From: Pseudoselenomonas ruminantium | GTDB taxonomy: Bacteria; Bacillota; Negativicutes; Selenomonadales; Selenomonadaceae | Direction of reading: 5' to 3' | Length of the DNA stretch: 61,821 bases | Assembly: GCA_015058575.1 (NCBI GenBank) | Contig: SVBZ01000036.1 | Coordinates: forward strand, 1 to 61,821 | Shown: positions 47,201 through 56,481 of the stretch, piece by piece | Layout: every line of letters starts with the position of its first letter | How positions within the stretch are numbered: the first letter of the stretch is position 1 | Translations under genes and position numbers: made by a program | Notes under the pieces: generated by a model | Told to the model about the DNA's origin: nothing | Databases searched by the model: none | The model's input: only the letters and a program-made list of their open reading frames with translations

Positions 47201-47650
47201 GTGCGTAACTGGTATACGTTCGCAGCTTCGGAACGCTGGCGCAATCCGGCCCCTGGCGAAGATACCGAGTACGAGCATTATACGGATTCGGGCGGCAAGT
47301 CAGGCGGTCAGAAGGAAAAACTTGCCTATACGATACTGGCAGCGAGCATTGTCTATAACTTCGGGCTTGAGGGCAAGCGCGCTGGTGAGCAGTCGTTCCG
47401 CTTTGTCGTCATCGATGAGGCGTTCCTCAAGAGTTCTGATGAGTCGGCGCGGTTTGGGTTGGAGCTGTTCCGCAAGATGGACTTGCAGCTTTTGGTCGTC
47501 ACGCCATTGTTGAAGATAGCGACAATTGAGCCGTTTGTCCGCCATGTCGGTTTTGTTTACCAGAAGGATGAGGAACATAAGTCCTATTTGCGCAATTTGA
47601 CCATTGAGGAGTTTCAGGCGGAGAAACAGGCACATGCTGCCGTGAAATAA
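44258..47650 (+). CDS. JetC/MksB-like SMC ATPase
   Basis: 1130 aa. The head has a Walker A (LLTGDVGSGKSTLVDA) near residue 48, the ABC signature SGGKSGGQKEKLAYT near 1011 and Walker B in FVVIDEAFLKSSDES near 1049. Between them are long coiled-coil arms (very Gln/Glu-rich, e.g. LCQQKKGQCEQARKNYQAQL) with a hinge-like break at ~480-590. ATP-driven engagement would extrude or trap DNA loops. AAGGAG lies nine bases before the ATG. A strong terminator follows directly, so any jetD would have to be elsewhere. Confidence 0.88.
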   Translation: MNLFETTTEIKDIPLGFRLQRLEVYNWGTFDQKVWTLDLQGDTSLLTGDVGSGKSTLVDAIITLLVPPRKVTYNKAADASAKERSLASYVRGYYGQKRTEDGGGRPEALRGKDQYSVVLGVFSDRNFGRTVTLAQVFWFPDEAAAFPKRFYVLAQKTLSITERFSAIGGDMRAFRKQLERDAFIKTFDDYPQYGHEFRKIFGIRQVQAMDLFQQTISMKKVDSLTGFVRQNMLEVSDAEQEVEVMLRQYHDLEAAHQAVERAREQQKYLQPIETLGQEYAQTSQKQRENAAMQQHLAGWLAGKAYKVRESMLAQSKARLAELKAVLQAENVACDSLRQQLAGIQREMARNGGQQLDEVRHQLELCQQKKGQCEQARKNYQAQLDLLALPMPQTAAAFGDNVQAMEQRSQAIEQEMEELIADTGAIEANRKETVAAEEQLTEEIESLAGRKSNIPNVFVKIREQLCADLSLAEDEMPFAGELMAVKEEEAEWEGALERLLHSFGISLLVPEAHYGEVAGWMEQHNLRVKLVYFRVPDYVESVTMENLPEDAACRKLLLKEESSYCDWLRNELYTRFRHSCCETMQEFRQAKFALTRHGQVKINGRRHEKDDRHELKNRRNYVLGFSNLRKIQSLQEERDNVREEQKFFQQKLRQNRAAQKKRQDEKDAIMLAGQVKTFAELDIAPLEAQIGKLRLRVDELRQKNDVYRKLQEEEQALVRQIARSQQEISTKQDEAGRVQERCQSTSEQMLEEAELINEETPEAKAEVYPLLERCMAEALPGQSFELSKRQKQQARLAGWLQAEGLRQQEVLRHHGEELTRYMTGFCQKWPEASAELLCAPEAAADYIAVLNRLRTDDLPKFEGRFRELLRENTINQIALFQTHLENTCQEIEDRIARINHSLAEIDYNEGRYIQIECSHAVSDTIRQFRHDLRACTDDALTGTADDTYSEQKFQQVAKILERLQGRPGAAEIDARWRREVIDVRNWYTFAASERWRNPAPGEDTEYEHYTDSGGKSGGQKEKLAYTILAASIVYNFGLEGKRAGEQSFRFVVIDEAFLKSSDESARFGLELFRKMDLQLLVVTPLLKIATIEPFVRHVGFVYQKDEEHKSYLRNLTIEEFQAEKQAHAAVK

Positions 47651-47657
47651 AAAAAAA

Positions 47658-47700
47658 CCAAAACCAGGCATCTTACTGTAGGGGATGCCTGGTTTTTTGG
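47658..47700. terminator. terminator of the Jet/Mks operon
   Basis: CCAAAACCAGGCATC pairs with GATGCCTGGTTTTTTGG around an 11-nt loop. The remaining gap to 47903 is A/T-rich and no gene is seen. Confidence 0.85.
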
Positions 47701-47903
47701 CATTCCAGAGAAAACTGATATTTTTCAGAATTATATAATGTAGTAAAATCACTGACTAAAGTCCTGTTTTTGTAGTTTTACCCACTTGTCAATAGTCTTA
47801 TACTGCGGTAAAATGTCTACTGTTACTATTTTTGTATATGAAAGTAATTTGTTATGTTATTATCGCGTGGCTCTATGGGATAAGTTGAGCCGATGCAGAA
47901 AGG

Positions 47904-49625
47904 TTGTGGGAGAAGTTGAGATTAAAAGACATTCGTATTGGGTACAAGATTTTGGTGCTGGTGGTTATTGGTGTTCTCGGTATGGTATCGTTGGGGATTT
48001 CGAGCTATATGGGGATGAGTCAGGCCAGTGATGATATCGAAAATATGTATACCCGCAAGATGCAGGCAATCCGCATCCTGGGAACCGAAATCAGCTTGAT
48101 GCGTGCGGTCAAGGTAAGCGTGATTGAGCATATCCTCGATCCGAAAGACGCAAAGGTTGAGGAATCGATTGATGTCAATATCAAGAAATATGAGAACTAT
48201 TGGGCGGAGTATAAACCGCTGGGCATGCGGGCTGAGGATGCCGCTGCACAGATTCCGAACTCGGAGGCTAAGTGGGCAGAATTCAAACAGAAATCGCTGG
48301 AAGCCCAGCGGCTGGTAAACGAAGGGAAAACGAAAGAGGCTTGGGAATTATACCGCAATGTTGAGCTGACGACGGCGGTCGATCTCCTCAAGAGCTTGCA
48401 GGACCTTCGTACGGTAGCATTGGATAATGCTGAGATCCTCAATCAGGAAATCAAGGAGCGCAATGCGCATCAGATCCAGTTCTCGCTGGCAGTGAATATC
48501 TTGTCGCTGGCCGTGCTGCTGGGATTGGCCTTCATCATCATTCGTGATATTACGGGTTTCTTGACGCGTAGTGTAGGTATCTGCAATGCGATGAAAGATG
48601 GCGACTTCCGCATGAATGGTGCGGAGCGGATTGACCGCGGTGATGAGCTTGGCTCGATGGTCAATGCTATGTTTGCGATGCGTAAGGAGCTCAATGGCCT
48701 GATGCGCAATGTCAGCCAATCAGCTGAGCAGCTCGCGGCTTCGTCGGAGGAGCTTACGGCAAGTTCCAATCAGGCGGCACAGGCTTCGACGCAGGTAGCG
48801 CAGTCGGCGGCTGAAGTCGTCACTACGGTGGAAGACCAGCAGAAGGCGGTAGCCAACAGCAATGAGTCGGTAGCCCGCGTGCAGAGTGCCGTGGCCAATG
48901 TCAAGGAGCAGTCGCGCCTGGTCGCAGACAACTCGGCTTCGGCAGCTGAGCGCGCTGCGGCTGGTTCGGTAGCTATCAACGATTCGGTTGAGCAGATCCG
49001 CAGTGTCGAGCATACGGTAAACGGTTCGGCAGAAGTTGTTGACCGCCTTGGTGAGCGTTCGAAGGAAATTGGCGAAATTGTCGATACGATGGCTGGTATT
49101 GCCGAGCAGACGAACCTGTTGGCGCTCAATGCGGCAATCGAGGCAGCGCGTGCCGGTGAGCATGGCCGTGGCTTCACGGTCGTAGCGGAAGAGGTCGGCA
49201 AGCTCGCGCATGAGTCGCAGGAGTCGGCTGAAAAGATTGCGCGTCTTATCAAAGATATCCAGCAGGATACGGCGGATGCTGTGGATTCGATGAAGTCTGG
49301 TCGTGAGGCAGTTGTGTCCGGCGCTCGTTCCGTGGAAGAATTGCGGTCGATGTTTGAGGAAATCAATGGACTCGTCAAGAGCGTATCCAACCAGATCCAG
49401 ACGGTGGATGGTGCTGTTGATGCGATGACGCAGGAAGCCAATGCCATTATGGGTGAGGTAAACAATATCAGCGGCTACAGCAATAAGGTAGCTTCGGAGA
49501 TGCAGGCTGTATCGGCAGCGACCGAGGAACAGTCGGCTTCGGCGGAAGAAATTGCTTCGGCCAGCGATTCTCTGGCTGTTTTGGCACAGAAGCAGCAGGA
49601 AACTTTGGCACGATTTAAGTTCTAA
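47904..49625 (+). CDS. methyl-accepting chemotaxis protein (4HB_MCP type)
   Basis: This senses ligands and controls CheA. It has a transmembrane helix at ~12-32 ([21 protein letters not shown]), a periplasmic four-helix bundle to ~190, a second transmembrane segment ([22 protein letters not shown]), a HAMP domain and the long cytoplasmic coiled coil. The signalling tip is [20 protein letters not shown] then [21 protein letters not shown]. The start is TTG at 47904 or 47916; neither ribosome site is ideal. There is no CheBR pentapeptide at the C-terminus (ends ARFKF). A good terminator follows. Confidence 0.93.
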   Translation: MWEKLRLKDIRIGYKILVLVVIGVLGMVSLGISSYMGMSQASDDIENMYTRKMQAIRILGTEISLMRAVKVSVIEHILDPKDAKVEESIDVNIKKYENYWAEYKPLGMRAEDAAAQIPNSEAKWAEFKQKSLEAQRLVNEGKTKEAWELYRNVELTTAVDLLKSLQDLRTVALDNAEILNQEIKERNAHQIQFSLAVNILSLAVLLGLAFIIIRDITGFLTRSVGICNAMKDGDFRMNGAERIDRGDELGSMVNAMFAMRKELNGLMRNVSQSAEQLAASSEELTASSNQAAQASTQVAQSAAEVVTTVEDQQKAVANSNESVARVQSAVANVKEQSRLVADNSASAAERAAAGSVAINDSVEQIRSVEHTVNGSAEVVDRLGERSKEIGEIVDTMAGIAEQTNLLALNAAIEAARAGEHGRGFTVVAEEVGKLAHESQESAEKIARLIKDIQQDTADAVDSMKSGREAVVSGARSVEELRSMFEEINGLVKSVSNQIQTVDGAVDAMTQEANAIMGEVNNISGYSNKVASEMQAVSAATEEQSASAEEIASASDSLAVLAQKQQETLARFKF

Positions 49626-49639
49626 TGATAGTGGCAAAG

Positions 49640-49672
49640 AGCGTCTTTCCCTCAGGGGAAGGACGCTTTTTT
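49640..49672 (+). terminator. terminator after the chemoreceptor
   Basis: AGCGTCTTTCCC pairs with GGGAAGGACGCT (one G-U) and is followed by TTTTTT. Confidence 0.85.
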
Positions 49673-49719
49673 CATAAAAACAAGTAAAATGAAACAATTA
49701 TAAAACACTTATAAACCTA

Positions 49720-49748
49720 TTGAAAAACGATAGAATGGATATTATAAT
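49720..49748 (+). promoter_or_regulatory. sigma-70 promoter of the VSNFG-repeat gene
   Basis: TTGAAA at 49720-49725, a 17-nt spacer and a perfect TATAAT at 49743-49748. Confidence 0.7.
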
Positions 49749-49818
49749 ATATATGTAAGGAAATATACCTATTGATATAAAGGACTATGGAAATGGACAA
49801 GGAAAGAGAGGGATGGTC

Positions 49819-50340
49819 ATGGGTATATCCGCGGTAAGCATCACGACGCTGACCAGTTTCCCGCAAATGAATCGCGAAGTAACTGCGAAGGGACAACAGG
49901 CGGCAAAGGCGCATAGTGAGGCGGCAGCATCTTATACAAAAGTTTCCAATTTTGGCAATGAGACCAAGCTTGGCAGCAGTGTGTTCCAGCATGCGAATCG
50001 GACGATTGTTGATATTGGCGAGCAGAAAACGTCAATGCTCATGGATCGGAGCAAGTCGTATTATGAAGTGTCGAACTTCGGTAATGAGACGAAGCTGGGT
50101 TCCAGTAAGTTCCAACAGCAGATCAAAGCGGATGCGGAGCAAGGGGCGAAAAACCTTTCCAAGGGAATGAAAGCTGCGGCTGACATCACGCGCGTATCAA
50201 ATTTTGGTACGGAGACGAAACTTGGCAAGAGTGGCTTCCAGCAGGTAAATGCGCAAATCATGCAGGCACGTCAGAAAGCCTATACGCAGTTTTCAAATTT
50301 TCAGAAACAAGCTGGCAATAGCGTTGATATCGGTGCTTAA
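49819..50340 (+). CDS. small protein with three VSNFGxETKLGxSxFQ repeats, unknown function
   Basis: 173 aa that I do not recognise. The repeat unit reads KVSNFGNETKLGSSVFQ at about residues 39-55, EVSNFGNETKLGSSKFQ at ~82-98 and RVSNFGTETKLGKSGFQ at ~124-140, spaced ~42-43 residues apart. A degraded fourth copy (TQFSNFQKQAG) comes at the end. Between repeats lie Ala/Gln/Lys-rich, probably helical stretches. No signal peptide, membrane span or Cys is present, so it is likely cytoplasmic. The ATG at 49819 has AGAGAGGG six bases before it. Neighbours are a chemoreceptor and a signalling pair, but it has its own promoter and terminator. Confidence 0.75.
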   Translation: MGISAVSITTLTSFPQMNREVTAKGQQAAKAHSEAAASYTKVSNFGNETKLGSSVFQHANRTIVDIGEQKTSMLMDRSKSYYEVSNFGNETKLGSSKFQQQIKADAEQGAKNLSKGMKAAADITRVSNFGTETKLGKSGFQQVNAQIMQARQKAYTQFSNFQKQAGNSVDIGA

Positions 50341-50353
50341 GGTTGCAATGGCA

Positions 50354-50387
50354 ACGGGACTGTGAAAATCACAGTCCCGTTTTTTTT
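50354..50387 (+). terminator. terminator after the repeat protein gene
   Basis: ACGGGACTGTGA pairs fully with TCACAGTCCCGT across AAA, followed by an eight-T run. Confidence 0.9.
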
Positions 50388-50510
50388 ATGGATAGAAAGC
50401 GGAAGAATAAAATCTGTTCTGTCCATATCATAGGGCAGGTTTTTTTCTCATCGTGGCGAAGAAAGAAAGTGTAACGGCTAATGAAAGAATGACAGGAAGG
50501 AACGATTGCC

Positions 50511-51296
50511 ATGTCAAAGAAAGTATTGCTTATCCGTCAGGGAAAATCCTTTATGCTAAATACTATTGTCAAAAATCTGCACGATGCAGCTTATGAAGTG
50601 GTGGAAGTCATGCCGGCCATGGAGGAAATTGCCGCGCATAAAAATGAGACGGAGTTGCTGCTCATGTATCTGGGCGATTATGTGGACGATATTGCCGGGG
50701 ATTTGGTATATCTCAAAGATATATGTACAGAGGAAGATAAGCTGCTGGTACTGGTGGGGACGGCGACAGAGATCGAAACCGTGCATAAGTCCATTCCTGC
50801 GGCTTTGATTGCGGCGACCGTGGAGCGTCCCTTCGATATGAAAAAACTAGTGGAGCAATTGGATTGGCTACTTTCTGCTAACGATGATCTGGCCAGAAGG
50901 AAAAATATTTTACTGGTAGATGATGACAGTACGTTTCTCAAAATGGTCAAAGATTGGCTGTCGGTAAAGTATCGGGTAACGATAGTGACTTCGGGGGCGC
51001 AGGCACTGATGTATATTGCTGATAATACGCCTGATTTGATTTTACTGGATTATGAAATGCCAGTAACTTCCGGCCCGCAGGTACTCGAGATGCTGCGCAG
51101 TGAGACCAAGGTGGATTCCATTCCAGTCATTTTCCTCACGGGCAAGGGCGACAGGGAAAGCGTCTTAAAGGTGCTGGCCCTGAAACCGGATGGCTATCTG
51201 CTCAAATCCATGGAGCGGCCACGGCTGCTTTCAGCTATAGATGATTTCTTTGAAAAGCAGAAATACCGGAAACTTCACGATAATAACGTGCAGTAA
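50511..51296 (+). CDS. response regulator with two receiver domains, first one degenerate
   Basis: 261 aa. Residues ~130-250 are a complete REC domain: NILLVDDDSTF (acidic pocket), phospho-acceptor Asp near 179 in LILLDYEMPVTSG, and the Thr and Lys positions in IFLTGKGDR and YLLKSMER. Residues ~1-120 have the same alpha/beta pattern, but the equivalent strand ends LLLMYLGDYVDD without a normal acceptor. There is no DNA-binding output domain, so it probably acts by protein contact. It lies 34 nt before the FIST hybrid kinase, its likely partner. Confidence 0.85.
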   Translation: MSKKVLLIRQGKSFMLNTIVKNLHDAAYEVVEVMPAMEEIAAHKNETELLLMYLGDYVDDIAGDLVYLKDICTEEDKLLVLVGTATEIETVHKSIPAALIAATVERPFDMKKLVEQLDWLLSANDDLARRKNILLVDDDSTFLKMVKDWLSVKYRVTIVTSGAQALMYIADNTPDLILLDYEMPVTSGPQVLEMLRSETKVDSIPVIFLTGKGDRESVLKVLALKPDGYLLKSMERPRLLSAIDDFFEKQKYRKLHDNNVQ

Positions 51297-51330
51297 GGAC
51301 TGGTATGGCAGATAAGGGAGGCGCAGGCCA

Positions 51331-54300
51331 ATGCTGCAAAAGGATTATGAGATTACGCTGCCGGTGAGCAGACAGCAGGCAGCTTTGACAGAGGTAATCC
51401 CGGTTTTGGCAGAGATAAAAGAGCAGGCAGAAAAACGTAATGCCAGCTGTTTGTATCTGCATATTATATTTAGCGGTTTCCAACAGGAAATCGGCCGCAG
51501 GTTGTATACGGCAATCAAAGCATATCTGCCGCAGGCCATTATTACTGGCATGACCGAAACGCTGTTTGTGCAGAAGCTGGAACAGGTAAGATTGGAATTG
51601 AACGTGATGTTCTGGGCAGAGTCTCAGGTAAGACTGCTGGAGTATAAGGGGCGTCCGGCAGACTATGCTGCTGAGGGGAAGAAAATGGGCCAGGCAATAA
51701 GTGCCTGGCCGCATGTAAAAGCCTTGGCAGTGTATTGTTCCGGGGTGGGAACCCAGTTTGCGAAGTTCCTTGATGGTCTGGCGGCAGCGAATCCGGATTG
51801 TATGATTTTCGGGGCTGTGGTCAGTATGCTGGAGGATATTACCTCAGCACCAGAACATAGCCAGAATCTCTTTAGCATGGCTAAGGAGATAGAAAAAAAT
51901 TACAATTTCATAACGGGATCTGACTTCCTGCCTAGTGGTATTGTCGTGGCAGCTTTCTGTGGGGAGAATCTGCATGTGCAGGGCGACTATGTGTTGGGGT
52001 GGAAGCCGGTAGGCAAGGAATTGGAAGTTACGGAGATGGTCGGAGATACCTGTGTAGCCAAGCTGAATGGTATGCCTGCCACAGACATCTATAAGCATTA
52101 CCTGCAGGTAGTACCCGATGAGAATTTTATCTTTAACATTTGCGCTTTTCCTTTGGCGGTAAGGCGCAAGGACTGTATTATTGCCAGAGTGCCGCCCGTC
52201 TATGATGAGCAGGGGCGGATTTATTTCAGCGGCGATGTAAATCTTGGCGAGAAGATGCAGCTTACTTATGCGGTGCCAGCTAATCTGCTGCGGGAAACGG
52301 ATACAGCCAGTGAAAAAATGTGCCTTTTTGCGCCCGAAGGGGTTATTCTTACCCTGTGCGGTAACCGTACCTTTTTCCTCAAGGAAGATGCGGTAAAGGA
52401 AATCAATTATTATCGCCGCTTTGCGCAGCATTTGGCTGCCAATTACGGCACTTCGGAAATATATTGTCATGCGGGACAGGGCGGCGTACTGAATAGTGCC
52501 TTGGTGAGTGTGGGGTTCCGGGAGGGGGCGGTTAAGGTCCTGCCAGACTGCTATGATGAAATGGCGGCAGAGGAAAAGCATTATGTCATTCCGTTGGCGG
52601 CGCGCATGGCGGCGTTTTTGGATGCGGTGACGCAGGAATTGGCGGCGTCCAATAAAGAACTGTTGGATATGTCCCATGAGGCCAAGGCGGCCAGCCGTGC
52701 GAAAAGCCAGTTCCTATCCGGCATGAGTCATGAAATCCGTACGCCGATAAATGCCATATTGGGAATGGATGAAATGATCCTGCGGGAGACTGAGGAAGCG
52801 CAGACGCGGGAGTATGCACAGAATATCCGGACAGCGGGTATGGCGCTTTTGGGGCTGGTCAATGATATTTTGGATTTTTCCAAGATCGAGGCGGGGAAAA
52901 TGACGATTATTCCCGTGGAGTATGCGGTAAGCTCGCATTTAAATGATTTGGTGAATATGATTCGTCAGCGGGCGGAGAAAAAAGGATTGGCTTTTCATGT
53001 GGAAATCCCTGAGGATATGCCCAGTATCCTGAAGGGCGATGAAATCCGCCTGCGTCAGGTGGCTGTCAATATACTGACCAATGCGGTCAAATATACGGAA
53101 AAAGGCTGTGTTACGCTGCGCTTGTGCTATGAGAAGACGGGGGCTAATCACATTGCGCTTACGACCGTTGTCCAGGATACGGGCATCGGTATCAAAAAGG
53201 AAGATATTGCTAAACTTTTCCATGCCTTTGAGCGCATCGAGGAGGAACGGAATCGCACGATTGAGGGATCGGGGCTGGGGATGAACATCACGCAGAAGCT
53301 ATTGGCGATGATGGATAGTCATTTGGATGTGCAAAGCGTCTATGGGCAAGGGTCGACGTTCTCATATACGGTGGAGCAGGAGGTTCTTAACTGGTCGCCG
53401 ATGGGGAATTACGAGGCGGCGTACCGGCGTATGCTGGCTGCGCAGACAGCATACCAGCAAAGTTTTGTGGCACCGGAAGCCAAAATCCTTATCGTAGATG
53501 ATACAGCTATGAATCTGACAGTGGTCAAAGGCCTTTTAAAGCAGACAAAAATGCAGCTGGATACGGCTATGAGCGGATATGAATGCTTGAAAATGGTGCA
53601 GGCCCAAACTTATGATGCGATTTTACTCGATCATCGGATGCCGGGGCTGGATGGCATGGAGACTTTAGCCAAAATCAAGGAAATGACGCAGCAGCCGGAT
53701 TTTCTCAATCGCAAGACACCGATTATCGTATTGACGGCTAATGCTATCAGCGGAGCGCGGGAGGAGTATATAGCAGCTGGATTTGATGACTACTTGACTA
53801 AGCCCATTGACAGCCAGAAATTGGAGGCCATGCTGCAGAAATATCTGCCGTCAGCGAAGGTGCGTCTGGCGGGGCAGCTGTCTTTTCCAAAAGAGGAATT
53901 GCAGGAAACGCTGCCAGAATGGCTGGCAGCGGTGCAGGGGCTGGATACTGAGGCTGGTGTTCATCATTGCGGCTCGGTGGCAGCTTATATGGATGCATTG
54001 ACCGTTTTTGCCCAATCCATTGCCAGTGGTGTACAGGAAATCGAGCGGTTCTATAACACCGGGGACTGGGAAAACTATACGATTAAAGTGCATGCGCTCA
54101 AGAGTTCGGCGCGGGTAGTAGGGGCTCAGGAGCTGTCGGAAAAAGCCCGCCGGCTTGAGGATGCCGGGAATAACTGCTATTGCGATGAGATCCTTGCCAA
54201 TACCGGGCCCTTGCTGGAACTATATCGGAGCTTTGCCGAGGCACTGGCTCCATTGCTGCCAGCCGGAGAGACAGGGAAGGAAAAGAGCCCGATAACTCCG

Positions 54301-54486
54301 GCGGAATTGGCCGAAGCGTGGGAATCCATGCAGGAAGTGGTACAAAGCTTTGATTATGACAGCCTGCAATATCTGGTAAAAGAGTTGGCAGGCTATCAGC
54401 TGCCTGCGGCAGATGCTTCCAAGCTGGCGCAAGTGCAGGCGGCCGCCAGTATTCCCGACTGGGAGGCGCTGAAAAAAATATTCTAG
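51331..54486 (+). CDS. hybrid sensor histidine kinase with FIST sensor, REC and Hpt domains
   Basis: 1051 aa without a membrane span. Residues ~1-400 form FIST_N/FIST_C, a sensor thought to bind small ligands such as amino acids (GWKPVGKELEVTEMVGDT is the FIST_C start). HisKA has the phospho-His near 466 in FLSGMSHEIRTPINAILGMDE. HATPase follows, with DTGIGIKKEDIAKLF and GSGLGMNITQKLL. A REC domain has acceptor Asp near 765 in AILLDHRMPGLDG. A C-terminal Hpt has His near 919 in IKVHALKSSARVVGA. This is a full phosphorelay in one protein, closely behind the two-REC gene. Confidence 0.92.
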   Translation: MLQKDYEITLPVSRQQAALTEVIPVLAEIKEQAEKRNASCLYLHIIFSGFQQEIGRRLYTAIKAYLPQAIITGMTETLFVQKLEQVRLELNVMFWAESQVRLLEYKGRPADYAAEGKKMGQAISAWPHVKALAVYCSGVGTQFAKFLDGLAAANPDCMIFGAVVSMLEDITSAPEHSQNLFSMAKEIEKNYNFITGSDFLPSGIVVAAFCGENLHVQGDYVLGWKPVGKELEVTEMVGDTCVAKLNGMPATDIYKHYLQVVPDENFIFNICAFPLAVRRKDCIIARVPPVYDEQGRIYFSGDVNLGEKMQLTYAVPANLLRETDTASEKMCLFAPEGVILTLCGNRTFFLKEDAVKEINYYRRFAQHLAANYGTSEIYCHAGQGGVLNSALVSVGFREGAVKVLPDCYDEMAAEEKHYVIPLAARMAAFLDAVTQELAASNKELLDMSHEAKAASRAKSQFLSGMSHEIRTPINAILGMDEMILRETEEAQTREYAQNIRTAGMALLGLVNDILDFSKIEAGKMTIIPVEYAVSSHLNDLVNMIRQRAEKKGLAFHVEIPEDMPSILKGDEIRLRQVAVNILTNAVKYTEKGCVTLRLCYEKTGANHIALTTVVQDTGIGIKKEDIAKLFHAFERIEEERNRTIEGSGLGMNITQKLLAMMDSHLDVQSVYGQGSTFSYTVEQEVLNWSPMGNYEAAYRRMLAAQTAYQQSFVAPEAKILIVDDTAMNLTVVKGLLKQTKMQLDTAMSGYECLKMVQAQTYDAILLDHRMPGLDGMETLAKIKEMTQQPDFLNRKTPIIVLTANAISGAREEYIAAGFDDYLTKPIDSQKLEAMLQKYLPSAKVRLAGQLSFPKEELQETLPEWLAAVQGLDTEAGVHHCGSVAAYMDALTVFAQSIASGVQEIERFYNTGDWENYTIKVHALKSSARVVGAQELSEKARRLEDAGNNCYCDEILANTGPLLELYRSFAEALAPLLPAGETGKEKSPITPAELAEAWESMQEVVQSFDYDSLQYLVKELAGYQLPAADASKLAQVQAAASIPDWEALKKIF

Positions 54487-54502
54487 CAGAAAAATCTCTC
54501 TA

Positions 54503-54544
54503 GTATCTTTTGTTACAGTCAGAGGTATTGTAAATTGCTATAAT
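54503..54544 (+). promoter_or_regulatory. hcp promoter with candidate Crp/Fnr-family site
   Basis: GTATC-TTTT-GTTAC at 54503-54516 is a near-perfect 5-4-5 dyad centred at about -41.5 relative to the TSS predicted from TATAAT at 54539-54544. This is a class II activator position. Confidence 0.5.
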
Positions 54545-54626
54545 TTACGATGTTGACGGATGAAACGATATCATTTCTGTGTGTTATACGTTTGCATATG
54601 GCAAATGAGAAGAAGGAGAGATTTTC

Positions 54627-56261
54627 ATGGAGAACAAGATGTTTTGCTATCAGTGCCAGGAGACGGCCGGCTGCAAAGGCTGCACGCAGGTCGGTGTCTG
54701 CGGCAAGAAACCGGAAGTCGCAGCGATGCAGGATTTGCTTATCTATGTAACGAAGGGCTTGGCGGCCGTTACGACGCGCCTTCGTGCTGAGGGCAAGAAA
54801 GTTTCGGCTGAGGTAAACCATCTGATTACGCTGAATCTGTTCGTGACGATTACGAATGCAAACTTTGACCGTGCGGCTATTATCGGCCGCATCAAAGATA
54901 CGCTGTCTGCGAAAACGGAGGCACTGGCTGCGCTTACGGACCGTGAAAATCTGCCGGAAGCGGCCCTCTGGAACGATACGGAAGATGGTTTTGATGCCAA
55001 GGCTGCTAAAGTCGGTATCCTCGCTACGGAGAATGAGGATATCCGCAGCTTGCGTGAGCTCATTACCTATGGTCTCAAGGGCTTGGCTGCTTATCAGAAG
55101 CATGCCAATGTGCTGGGCTATGAGAATGAGGCTATCGATGCTTTTGCCCAGTCGGCTCTTGCCAAGCTGCTTGACGACAGCCTGACGGGAGATGATCTTA
55201 CGGCGCTGACGCTCGAGACGGGCAAATGGGGCGTTGATGGTATGGCGCTTCTCGACAAGGCCAATACGGAAACTTATGGCAATCCGGAGCTGACGAAAGT
55301 TGATCTTGGCGTACGCCAGAACCCGGGCATCCTGATTTCGGGCCATGATCTAAAGGATCTTGAAATGCTCTTGGAGCAGACGCAGGGTACGGGTGTTGAT
55401 GTCTATACGCATGGTGAGATGCTGCCGGCGCATTACTATCCAAAGTTCAAGAAATACGAGAATTTTGCCGGCAACTATGGCAATGCCTGGTGGAAACAGA
55501 AGGAGGAGTTCGAGGCGTTCCATGGCCCAATCCTTATGACGACGAACTGTGTGGTGCCGCCCAAAGCCTCGTATCAGGAGCGTCTGTTTACGACTGGTGC
55601 TACAGGGGTACCGGGCTGCCAGCATATCGCAATGAAGGAAGATGGCACGAAAGACTTTACGCCAATCATTGAACTGGCGAAGAAGTGTGCGGCACCGGCG
55701 GAACTCGAGCAGGGCCAGATTATCGGTGGCTTTGCGCATGAGCAGGTCTTTGCCGTTGCTGACAAAGTGGTTGAAGCCGTTAAGTCTGGTGCAATCAAGA
55801 AGTTTGTCGTCATGGCTGGCTGTGATGGCCGCATGAAGTCCCGCGATTATTACATGGAGTTTGCCAAGGCACTGCCGCAGGACACGGTTATCCTGACGGC
55901 TGGCTGTGCGAAGTATAAATACATTAAGCTGAATCTTGGCGATATCGATGGCATTCCGCGCGTCCTCGATGCGGGCCAGTGCAACGATTCCTACAGCCTG
56001 GCTCTTATTGCGCTAAAGCTCAAGGAAGTATTCGGCCTTGAAGATGTCAACGAATTGCCGATCGCTTACAATATTGCCTGGTATGAGCAGAAGGCGGTCA
56101 TTGTACTGCTGGCACTCCTGCACCTTGGCGTCAAGAATATCCATCTCGGACCGACGCTGCCGGCATTCTTGTCTCCGCATGTAGCCAAGGTGCTCGTTGA
56201 GAATTTTGGCATCGGCGGTATCACGACGGTTGAAGAAGACATCAAGAAAATGATACAGTAA
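54627..56261 (+). CDS. hcp: hydroxylamine reductase / hybrid cluster protein
   Basis: Hcp reduces hydroxylamine in vitro and acts in nitric oxide detoxification. The 544-aa protein starts with the N-terminal Fe-S motif in [15 protein letters not shown] and further Cys in GVCGKK. Cluster ligands follow: [44 protein letters not shown] and TAGCAKYKY (numbering not assigned). AAGGAGAGATTTTC precedes the ATG. A Crp/Fnr regulator follows, and both carry similar dyads in their promoters. No nitrite or nitrate genes are in the window. Confidence 0.95.
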   Translation: MENKMFCYQCQETAGCKGCTQVGVCGKKPEVAAMQDLLIYVTKGLAAVTTRLRAEGKKVSAEVNHLITLNLFVTITNANFDRAAIIGRIKDTLSAKTEALAALTDRENLPEAALWNDTEDGFDAKAAKVGILATENEDIRSLRELITYGLKGLAAYQKHANVLGYENEAIDAFAQSALAKLLDDSLTGDDLTALTLETGKWGVDGMALLDKANTETYGNPELTKVDLGVRQNPGILISGHDLKDLEMLLEQTQGTGVDVYTHGEMLPAHYYPKFKKYENFAGNYGNAWWKQKEEFEAFHGPILMTTNCVVPPKASYQERLFTTGATGVPGCQHIAMKEDGTKDFTPIIELAKKCAAPAELEQGQIIGGFAHEQVFAVADKVVEAVKSGAIKKFVVMAGCDGRMKSRDYYMEFAKALPQDTVILTAGCAKYKYIKLNLGDIDGIPRVLDAGQCNDSYSLALIALKLKEVFGLEDVNELPIAYNIAWYEQKAVIVLLALLHLGVKNIHLGPTLPAFLSPHVAKVLVENFGIGGITTVEEDIKKMIQ

Positions 56262-56297
56262 GGGGCTTCCCGTCTGGGAATAGTGTTACTGTGAATG

Positions 56298-56342
56298 AGC
56301 AACCTGTTTGGTGGTTTCTACCATGAAAACAGGTTGCTTTTT
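56298..56342 (+). terminator. hcp terminator
   Basis: AGCAACCTGTTT pairs with AAACAGGTTGCT across a 17-nt loop, followed by TTTTT. Confidence 0.85.
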
Positions 56343-56398
56343 GTGCAAATAGCTAAAGCAGGATTACCTGTAAAATAGTAGAATAATTGCAGTAGTAA

Positions 56399-56440
56399 GT
56401 TGCCTGCGCAACATATCCATGTGATTAGAGATGATATAAT
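56399..56440 (+). promoter_or_regulatory. regulator promoter with candidate Crp/Fnr-family site
   Basis: GTTGC-CTGC-GCAAC at 56399-56412 is a perfect 5-4-5 dyad. TATAAT at 56435-56440 places its centre at about -41.5, the same geometry as at hcp. Autoregulation is inferred. Confidence 0.5.
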
Positions 56441-56481
56441 GAGGCAAAATGAAAGCGGAAAAATAGCGAGGAGGGAATGGG

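Noticed and set aside
47889..47896. GCCGATGC before the chemoreceptor as a sigma-28 -10 box
   Set aside because: No TAAA-like box is found 15 nt upstream, so a motility promoter is not supported.
54530..54548. GTAAATT-N5-AATTTAC dyad as an operator at hcp
   Set aside because: It overlaps the A/T-rich -10 box, where chance palindromes are common; the -41.5 dyad fits better.
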